This document shows positions 57,291 through 64,000 of a stretch of DNA of 64,000 nucleotides, in pieces. Every line of letters begins with the position of its first letter. The stretch's first letter is position 1. A program made the translations under genes and the position numbers. The DNA lies in contig NC_091118.1 of NCBI RefSeq assembly GCF_040183065.1, positions 210,850,529-210,914,528 of the forward strand, given 5' to 3'. The notes beneath the pieces were generated by a model. That model worked only from the letters and a program-made list of their open reading frames with translations, made no database searches and was not told where the DNA came from. The DNA is from Periplaneta americana (lineage: Eukaryota > Arthropoda > Insecta > Blattodea > Blattidae).

Positions 57291-57671
57291 GGAATACTTC
57301 CATCATCCGCATAGTCACACAAATATTGTTACCGAGCAACTGTGATTTACTTGAATATTATGTGAAGAATGTATTATAGCTATTTTCTGTAGGTATTTGG
57401 TATAGAAGAACCGTCATGTATTAAACATATTTCTGTGGATTTTTAATATAAATATTTCAGAAGATTTATTCTAAAATCCTTACACATCTAAAAGCATGAA
57501 GGGATGGCAAGGGAGGACAGGAGAGGCCAGAGAACGTGAAGGGGCAAGTTCGAGCGAGCTGGACAGATCCGCTTCTTCAAACCAGACTTAGGTTCCTGTC
57601 ACACTGGACAAAACTTGAACCGAACATAGAGTTTGAAATATATAACATTAATTTACAATAACAATAACAGC
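57291..57671. other. No gene recognised
   Basis: If the exon at 57088-57258 is real, this is upstream intron. Nothing else identified. Confidence 0.4.
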
Positions 57672-57816
57672 AATTACTTATTGCTTTTAAAGAACCCGGA
57701 GGTTCATTCCCACCCTCACATAAACTCGCAATTGATCCTTATCCCGTGCAAGATTAATCCAGTCTCTACCATCATATCCCACCTCCCTCAAATCCATTTC
57801 AATAAACAGTAAAAGT

Positions 57817-57856
<40 letters not shown>

Positions 57857-58004
57857 CTTATGGCTTCAAGGTACCCGCAGGTTCATCGCCGCCCTCACAT
57901 AAGCTCGCCATCGGTCCCTCTCCTGAGCAAGATTAATCCAATCTCTACATCATATCCCGCCTCCCTCAAATCCATTTCAATGAACAGTAAAAGTAGTAGT
58001 AGTA

Positions 58005-58052
<48 letters not shown>

Positions 58053-58202
58053 TTTATGACTTTAAGGTACCCGCAGGTTGATTGCCGCCCTAACATAAGT
58101 CCGCCATCGGTTCCTATCCCGTGCAAGATTAATCCAGTCTCTACAATCACATCCCACCTCCCTCAAATTCATTTTAATAAATAATAATAATAATAATTAA
58201 TA
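57672..58202 (-). repeat. Three tandem LINE-A 3' termini separated by (TAA)n
   Basis: Three ~125-bp modules (57682-57805, 57855-57985, 58055-58180) each carry the complement of the last ~40 codons of LINE-A (CGCCCTCACATAAGCTCGCC, CAAGATTAATCCAGTCTCTA, CACCTCCCTCAAATCCATTT). Each is followed by AACAGTAAAAGTA-like and (TAA)n sequence. They lie immediately before a longer LINE-A copy in the same orientation. Confidence 0.85.
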
Positions 58203-58824
58203 ATGGCTTTAAGGAAACCGGAGGTTCATTGCCGGCCTCACATAAGCCCGCCATCGGTCCCTGTCCTGAGGAAGATTAATCCAGTCTCCACCATCATATC
58301 CCACCTCCCTCAAATCAATTTTAATAGTCCTCCCATCTACATCTCGGCCTCCTCAAAGGTCTTTTCCTCTCAAACTCCCTTCCTAATACTCTACATACAT
58401 TTCTGGGTTCACTCATACGTGCTACATGTCCTGCCCATCTCAAACGTCTGAAATTAATGTTCCTAATTACATCAGGTGAATACAATGCGTGCAGTTCTGC
58501 GTTGTGTAACTTTCTCCATTCTCCTGTAACTTCATCCCTCTTAGCCCCAAATACTTTCCTAAGCACCTTATTCTCTAACACCCTTAACCTCTGTTCCTCC
58601 CTCAAAGTGTGAGTCCAAGTCTCACAACCATAAAGAATAACCGGTAATATAACTGTTTTATAAATTCTAACTTTCAAATTTTTTGACAGCAGACTGGATG
58701 ACAAAAGCTTCTCAACCGAATAATAACAGGCATTTCCCATATTTATTCTGTGTTTAATTTCCTCCCGAATGTCATTTATATTCGTTACACTTGCTCCAAG
58801 ATATTTAAATTCTTCCACCACCAC
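58203..58824 (-). pseudogene. LINE-A copy 5
   Basis: The minus frame 58824-58321 (167 codons) spans FKYLGASVTNINDIREEIKH to RCRWEDY and lacks the YADD region. It is cut off 5' at (TAA)n. The last ~40 codons (58203-58320) follow after a frame break. It is more diverged than copies 1, 2 and 6. Confidence 0.88.
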
Positions 58825-58829
58825 AAATC

Positions 58830-58885
<56 letters not shown>

Positions 58886-58886
58886 T
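58830..58886. repeat. (TAA)n microsatellite
   Basis: About 18 units at the 3' end of LINE-C (minus), probably its tail. Confidence 0.95.
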
Positions 58887-59337
58887 TATTTATTTATTTA
58901 TTATTAATATTTGTGTGCTGAATAACAGCCAGAGGCCAATTATAATTCAGTACAATACACAATCAGAAGCTGCAAATGTGCAAAAATAAATAAATAATAT
59001 CTTAAATAAAGAACAACATACATAAATAAAATTGAGAACAAGAACAGTAAATACTAATACTCAAAACGAAACTATACCTTAAAAGGATCTAAATTGTGCC
59101 CATGCAAATTGGCATATTTTATGCATCTACAGAATGGAGAAACTGATTTTGAAATTATGTCATAAAAATTATTTTAAAATCTTAAACCCTTTGTAGGAAT
59201 ACGAAGGCTGATGTTGTTTATGATAGACTCACAATCAATATCACCCTTGATAACTTTGTAAAGAAATTGATAATCAAGATTTTGACGTATAGAATAAAAG
59301 CTACAATAGTTAAAATATTAGCTAGTTCGATTAATTA
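58887..59337 (-). pseudogene. LINE-C, 3' part
   Basis: The minus strand reads SIRQNLDYQFLYKVIKGDID and INNISLRIPTKGLRF, the C-terminal end of a jockey-type RT, followed by 3' UTR and a (TAA)n tail. The 5' continuation of the same frame lies at 60362-60560, beyond a LINE-A inserted between them. Confidence 0.7.
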
Positions 59338-60360
59338 AAATGTGTCTCAGTGAAACATACAGCAGAGTCCGTATAGGTCAGTTTCTATCTGATGCTTTTC
59401 CAATTCACTGCGGGCTAAAGCAAGGAGATGCACTATCACCTTCACTTTTTAACTTCGCTCTAGAATATGCCATTAGGAAAGTTCAGGATAACAGGCAGGG
59501 TTTGGAATTGAACGGGTTACATCAGCTTCTTGTCTATGCGGATGATGTGAATATGTTAGGAGAAAATCCACAAACGATTTGGGAAAACACGGGAATTTTA
59601 CTTGAAGCAAGTAAAGCGGTCGGTTTGGAAGTAAATCCCGAAAAGACAAAGTATATCATTATGTCTCGTGACCGGAATATTGTACGAAATGGAAATATAA
59701 AAATTGGAGATTTATCCTTCGAAGAGGTGGAAAAATTCAAATATCTTGGAGCAACAGTAACAAATATAAATGACACTCGGGAGGAAATTAAACGCAGAAT
59801 AAATATGGGAAATGCGTGTTATTATTCGGTTGAGAAGCTATTATCATTCAGTCTGCTGTCCAAAAATCTGAAAGTTAGAATTTATAAAACAGTTATATTA
59901 CCGGTTCTTCTGTATGGTTGTGAAACTTGGACTCTCACTCTGAGAGAGGAACATAGGTTAAGGGTGTTTGAGAATAAGGTGCTTAGGAAAATATTTGGGG
60001 CTAAGCGGGATGAAGTTACAGGAGAATGGAGAAAGTTACACAACACAGAACTGCACGCATTGTATTCTTCACCTGACATAATTAGGAACTTAAAATCCAG
60101 ACGTTTGAGATGGGCAGGGCATGTAGCACGTATGGGCGAATCCAGAAATGCATATAGAGTATTAGTTGGGAGACATGAGGGAAAAAGACCTCTAGGGAGG
60201 CCGAGACGTAGATGGGAGGTTAATATTAAAATGGATTTGAGGGAGCTGGGGTATGATGATAAAGACTGGATTAATCTTGCACAGGATAGGGACCGCTGGC
60301 GGGCTTATGTGAGGGCGGCAATGAACCTTCGGGTTCCTTAAAAGCCATTTGTAAGTAAGT
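59338..60360 (+). pseudogene. LINE-A copy 6, longest and most intact
   Basis: The frame 59340-60341 (333 codons) is uninterrupted: [18 protein letters not shown] (RT block B, from residue 25), [10 protein letters not shown] (block C, YADD at 66-69), [73 protein letters not shown] and the end AAMNLRVP. The first part of RT and the endonuclease are truncated, so it cannot move by itself. It ends with GTAAGTAAGTAAGTAAGTAA. It is inserted in LINE-C in opposite orientation. Confidence 0.93.
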
Positions 60361-60361
60361 A

Positions 60362-60562
60362 AGTAAGTAATCTCATAATTGAACTCAGAGGAATTGGGTA
60401 TAAATCGAAAAGCACATAAGGAAATACATTTTCTTTGAATATTTTCCAATTTAACCGAAACAGTTGAAGTAATGGAATTCCAGGCTACAGATGCATATTC
60501 AAGTTTAGATCGAACCAAAGTAAAACATAGAATTAATAGAGACTCTGGAGTAAAAAAAGAAT
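60362..60562 (-). pseudogene. LINE-C, 5' part
   Basis: The minus strand reads LILCFTLVRSKLEYASVAWN and LENIQRKCISLCAFRFIPNS, then SEFNYE at the LINE-A junction. With the 3' part at 58887-59337 it makes one continuous LINE C-terminus. Confidence 0.75.
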
Positions 60563-60569
60563 AAGTTAT

Positions 60570-60571
60570 AG

Positions 60572-60631
<60 letters not shown>
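60570..60631. repeat. (TAA)n microsatellite
   Basis: About 20 units, beside the truncated 5' edge of LINE-C. Confidence 0.95.
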
Positions 60632-60637
<6 letters not shown>

Positions 60638-61465
60638 TATTTTCATTACTTTGAATGACAACTTTTTATATAAATTTTTTTCTTTAAGATACAACCAACA
60701 TTTTCTCATCTGACGTCACTCCTGTCTACATCGTATATAATGACTATGTCCATCGCAAGTGTCAAAAATTCTACCGCGTATCGAATCCAATTCTGCAGTA
60801 TGAAAAATCAATACGGCAATCGTCCGTTCGCAAAAAAAAAAAAATTAATAATAATCTGTTACGGTATAAATTCATAATTGAAGGAACATTTCAGGGATAT
60901 ATCACATCTCTAAAACTTCAATTTCAACCCATAAACACGACAGGTGCTATATTTTAATTACATCTCACCCGCCGCTTTCCTGCTGGAAATAAATTTCAAA
61001 AATCAGCGTGACCAATTAAACGACGTCACCATTCCATAATGCCACTAATTGCGTCAGGCTCTAATTAGCAAATACCAATACTTGTCATCTATGGACGTTC
61101 CGACATTAATCAGATGTTAAATTTCATTAGCCGGGGTATCCTTGACCATTAGCGCATGAACTGTGCTCGGGGTGACCTACCCCCACCCCCACTGGATCCT
61201 ACAATACGATTTCAATATCAAACCGACGTGATTCAGTACAAATGGATTTGGATTCGGGGCTTCATGAATGAAGTGCTCCGCCTGGCTGTGAATTTGTACC
61301 GCTTGCCCGCAGGGATCTCCTCGCCGGGTGTGCACCAACGCAGTTCGGTATCCTGGCAACGGATTGTCTTTTTTTTATATCCACAAGAATGCGAAAATAG
61401 CAGCATGGCATCATATCTAACAATATTTTTTTTTGTGTAGATTTTTACTATCATCATCATCATCA
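60632..61465. other. No confirmed gene; GC-richer islet at 61150-61360
   Basis: 61150-61360 is open in several frames. One minus frame reads DTELRWCTPGEEIPAGKRYK and ends IQIHLY-stop, after an acceptor-like CCGTTGCCAG (complement near 61350). No family is recognised and both strands have competing frames, so no gene is called. Confidence 0.3.
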
Positions 61466-61692
61466 GGTCGACCTGTTTGGCGAGTTGGTATAGCGCTGGC
61501 CTTCTATGCCCAAGGTTGCGGGTTCGATCCCGGGCCAGGTCGATGGCATTTAAGTGTGCTTAAATGCGACAGGCTCATGTCAGTAGATTTACTGGCATGT
61601 AAAAGAACTCCTGCGGGACAAAATTCCAGCACATCCGGCGACGCTGATATAACCTCTGCAGTTGCGAGCGTCGTTAAATAAAACATAACATT
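61466..61692 (+). mobile_element. SINE-4, tRNA-derived, nearly complete
   Basis: The tRNA-like head has A box TGGCGAGTTGGTATAGCGCTGG (61478-61499 region) and B box GGTTCGATCCCGG (61521-61533). The body includes CAGTAGATTTACTGGCATGT. The tail is GCGAGCGTCGTTAAATAAAAC. (CAT)n on both sides (61449-61465, 61694-61718) is probably the target, namely the tail of LINE-H, duplicated on insertion. Confidence 0.8.
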
Positions 61693-61693
61693 T

Positions 61694-61828
61694 CATCATC
61701 ATCATCATCATCATCATCGTCCTACAGTCATCAATATTCTCCAATCTTTCCTATTTTATGCCTTCCTCTTAGTCTCCTCATATGATCCATATAACTTAAT
61801 GTCGTCTATCATCTGATATCTTCTACCA
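61694..61828 (-). pseudogene. LINE-H, 3' terminus
   Basis: The minus strand reads RGRRYQMIDDIKLYGSYEET, then KRKA-stop, with an (ATG)n tail at 61694-61718. This is the extreme C-terminus of a LINE RT. Its upstream part resumes at 63895-64000, on the far side of the inserted LINE-B complex. Confidence 0.7.
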
Positions 61829-62096
61829 CGAACACGAAATAAAATTGAATTCAAACGAAAACTTACTAGGCACTTGGTCAGTAATTGATTTCTTGTAAAT
61901 AGTTTCCTTAATCTATGACAAAATATTTCAATATCCAGTAATTTCATCACTATACAATTTTGTTATTCTAGGTTTAATTTGTAATTCAGTAAATATAAAA
62001 TATTCTATGTTTTTCTATGATAAATTATCTAGCTTTCATTAGTCAGGTAATCTTTTCGTACTTTGGTTTTTATTGTAATTGTAAATTTAGTAGTAG
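61829..62096 (+). pseudogene. LINE-B outer copy, left part
   Basis: Begins within the last codons (KIEFKRKLTRHLVSN-stop, to about 61890) and continues into the 3' UTR (TTGTTATTCTAGGTTTAATT). The UTR is interrupted at 62096 and resumes at 63731. Truncated 5'. Confidence 0.75.
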
Positions 62097-63730
62097 TATT
62101 TATTTATTTAACCTGGTAGAGATAAGGCCGTCAGGCCTTCTCTGCCCCTCTATCAGGGGATTACAACTATAACATGAACAATAAAATTACAATTAATATT
62201 AAATTTACAATTACAATTACAATAAAAATTAAAGTACGACAAGAATACCTGATTAATGAAAGCTAGACATTTTATCATAGAAGTTAAGAACAAAGAATAT
62301 TTTTGTATTTACTGAATTACAAATTAAACCTAGAATAACAAAAATCTATAGTGATGAAATTACCGGATATTGAAATATTTTGTGATAGATTAAGAGAACT
62401 ATTTACAAGAAACCATGTCTGAACGAGTCTCAATTACTGACCAAGTGCCTAGTAAGTTTGCGTTTGAATTCAATTTTATTTCGACAGTCCCTGATGCTAG
62501 CAGGTAGCGAATTCCAGAGTCTTGGCAGGGCTATTGTGAAAGAGGATGAGTATGAGGAGGTGCGATGGGATGGTATTGTTAGTATTGTTTCATGGCGAGA
62601 GCGTGTGTTCAGATTGTGGTGGGAAGAAAGGTAAGTGAACCGAGACGACAGGTACGAAGGAATAGAAGAGTTCAAGATTTCGAAGAGAAGGAGAAGTGAA
62701 TGTAAATTTTTTTTTTTTTTTTTTTTTTTTGCGAGATCGTGCGTATTTCCTTGCTTTCCGCACAGAACCAATACGCGGTAAGTGTGAAATACCACATTCA
62801 GTATTCCCAACGTAACACACACAACAATTTCCCTCTTCCTAACGCTTAAGAGCGACATTCATTTTACTGCTTTAGGCTTTTAACATATTATTTTAAGAGA
62901 CGTTTAACATAGTAATAATTATAAATTGGAAACTTACCATTGCAATTTCACCTAAATTGAAATGTTAATTATTGTTTTTAAATATTTGCAAAAATTAAGT
63001 AAAGTCTACTACTCCACGAAACTTATTACATTCCTGATACAAGTAACATTAAGGAAGCCGTGAAAAAATCAACAAGATTCCAGATGCCGATGTTATTACT
63101 GCAATATGTTATATAAATAATATTGTTAAAATATTAAAATGAAAAATAAATCATTACATAACCTTACCGTTTGTTTTAAGTTTGCATTTATAGACTGGGG
63201 GGGGGGGGGGAAGACAGACGTATATCACGGCCTGCTGGAGTATAGTAAACACAGAAAACATTTTACATCAACAATGTTGAAGAAAGTTATTTTGGTGTTC
63301 CGAAGTTGGCGTCATTAAACAGAAACCAACATGGAGATTTCATTGCAACTAATTAGAAATTCGTCTTTCAGGTATGTAATAAACGATCTTCGCACAAAAT
63401 AATGTACGATACACGAGCGGTATGTTTGTTTTCATGTTCTCGGAAATTAAAAAAGCTCAACTACGTTTCGCTTTTTCAGTCTTTTCCTCGAACATGAAAA
63501 CGTCAACATACCGCTCTTGTAACGCATATTACTATTCTTATCTAGTTTAAGCCAACCTATTGTTTCCAGGGATGGGGTAATATGATCATATTTACGAACA
63601 TTGCTTACAAAACGTACACACAAATTATGAGCACGTTGAAGTTTCGTTTTGTTGTCGCTGGAGAGGTCAGTCAGTAAAATGTCAGCGTAGTCGAAATAGG
63701 GAAATACAAGGGTCTACACAAGAGACTTTT
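62097..63730 (-). pseudogene. LINE-B inner copy, inserted in the outer copy
   Basis: The minus strand carries PLVFPYFDYADILLTDLSSD and LQRAHNLCVRFVSNVRKYDH (63725-63540). After an insertion it continues with LLLFEILNSSIPSYLSSRFT, then ALPRLWNSLPASIRDCRN and HLVSN-stop (62700-62437), and the 3' UTR ending in the stem-loop (62109-62165). AATTTA on both sides is a plausible target duplication. DYADI is not the catalytic YADD; the RT catalytic part is truncated. Confidence 0.8.
62706..63535 (-). mobile_element. Poly(A)-tailed insertion within LINE-B
   Basis: It separates two adjoining parts of the LINE-B frame (GWLKLDKN and LHSLLLLFEILN). In complement it ends in about 25 A (62707-62731), as a retroposed sequence would. 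It contains G12 near 63198 and a strong inverted repeat at 63414-63515 (GAGCGGTATGTTTGTTTTCATG against CATGAAAACGTCAACATACCGCTC). No protein recognised. Confidence 0.55.
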
Positions 63731-63890
63731 TTTAAGCAAATTTAATACTAATTGTAATTTTATTTGTAATTGTAAATTTAATACTAATTGTAATTTTATT
63801 GTTCATATAATAGTTGGAATCCCCTGGTAGAGGGGCAGAGAAGGCCTGACGGCCTTATCTCTACCAGGTTAAATAAATAAATACTACTAA
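63731..63890 (+). pseudogene. LINE-B outer copy, 3' end
   Basis: Resumes the 3' UTR of the outer copy and ends with the intact stem-loop and TTAAATAAATAAATACTACT. Confidence 0.75.
63823..63868 (+). other. LINE 3'-terminal double stem-loop, best copy
   Basis: CCTGGTAGAG (63823-63832) pairs perfectly with CTCTACCAGG (63859-63868), and inside it AAGGCC (63841-63846) pairs with GGCCTT (63851-63856). Related structures end the LINE fragments at 38980-39024, 43856-43901 and 62109-62165 (minus). A role in reverse-transcriptase recognition is inferred from how other LINE 3' ends work. Confidence 0.65.
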
Positions 63891-63894
63891 TACT

Positions 63895-64000
63895 AACTCT
63901 TCTCCCCGTTCACCATTCCTTCCAGTACATCCTTCAGTAGGCAGTTTCTTCTGAGCCAGTGACCAAACCAATTCCTTTTTCTCTTCCTGATCCCTTTCAG
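63895..64000 (-). pseudogene. LINE-H, upstream part, continues past the window
   Basis: The minus strand reads GIRKRKRNWFGHWLRRNCLL, then KDVLEGMVNGEK, the C-terminal segment before the RGRRYQMIDDIK end at 61694-61828. It identifies LINE-H as the outermost host of this nest. Confidence 0.7.

Noticed and set aside
61156-61440. 94-codon plus-strand frame
   Set aside because: Competing minus-strand frames and no recognisable domain; listed only as a GC-richer islet.
61478-61545. Stand-alone tRNA gene
   Set aside because: A and B boxes are good, but the sequence runs into a SINE body and tail and is flanked by a target duplication.
62100-63880. Twin-priming inversion of a single LINE-B insertion
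   Set aside because: The inverted part includes its own complete 3' end, so two insertions (one nested in the other) explain it better.

Overview
This window looks like a repeat-dominated insect nuclear genome. It is AT-rich, has no operons or ribosome-binding sites, and its recognisable coding matter is almost entirely decayed transposable elements (LINEs, Penelope-like elements, mariner and hAT transposases, tRNA-derived SINEs, Helitron-like elements, MITEs), with long minisatellites and (TAA)n runs between them. The commonest LINE (called LINE-A here; protein end AAMNLRVP, 3' tail (GTAA)n) resembles a family I remember as very abundant in cockroaches, so a blattodean such as Periplaneta is my best guess. 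That is memory-based inference, not proof. All family names (LINE-A, SINE-1, element X and so on) are local labels.

Layout. 0-5 kb: two foldback MITEs, a SINE, an internally deleted hAT transposase and a LINE 3' end. 6-7.3 kb: AAAT/AAGT low-complexity block. 8.7-12 kb: mariner-like fragment, a ~48-bp degenerate repeat, a LINE whose 3' end has become a ~235-bp tandem array, and a 214-bp palindromic MITE inside it. 13-16.6 kb: LINE-A, MITE, an unidentified Cys-rich remnant, a SINE, an inverted SINE dimer, then a candidate host exon and a CpG-rich islet. 17.2-18.9 kb: 20-bp minisatellite with a ~672-bp higher-order period. 20.3-25.8 kb: three Penelope-like fragments with five hammerhead-ribozyme-like motifs, a second inverted SINE dimer and two TA-flanked TIR elements. 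26.5-27.9 kb: ~382-bp tandem duplication split by a foldback element. 29 kb: LINE-A. 32-34 kb: 98-bp satellite. 34.9-42.6 kb: two Helitron-like copies in opposite orientation, a TIR element and three LINE fragments. 42.9-48.7 kb: nested mariner-like element, SINE, mariner pseudogene and two LINE-A copies. 49.5-50.5 kb: ~130-bp tandem array. 51.9-53.5 kb: element X carrying a Helitron-like insert. 54.5-57.0 kb: 31-bp satellite of about 82 copies. 57.1 kb: a convincing exon on the minus strand. 57.7-60.6 kb: tandem LINE-A 3' ends and a LINE-A nested in another LINE. 61.5-64 kb: a four-layer nest of LINEs.

No complete host gene is present and no mobile element looks intact. The two places most likely to belong to host genes are 57088-57258 (minus) and 16288-16600. 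The most interesting material is the set of hammerhead-like motifs with palindromic stem III in the Penelope-like elements, the two inverted SINE dimers that each moved as one unit, the empty/filled site comparisons inside duplicated elements, and the satellites with higher-order structure.
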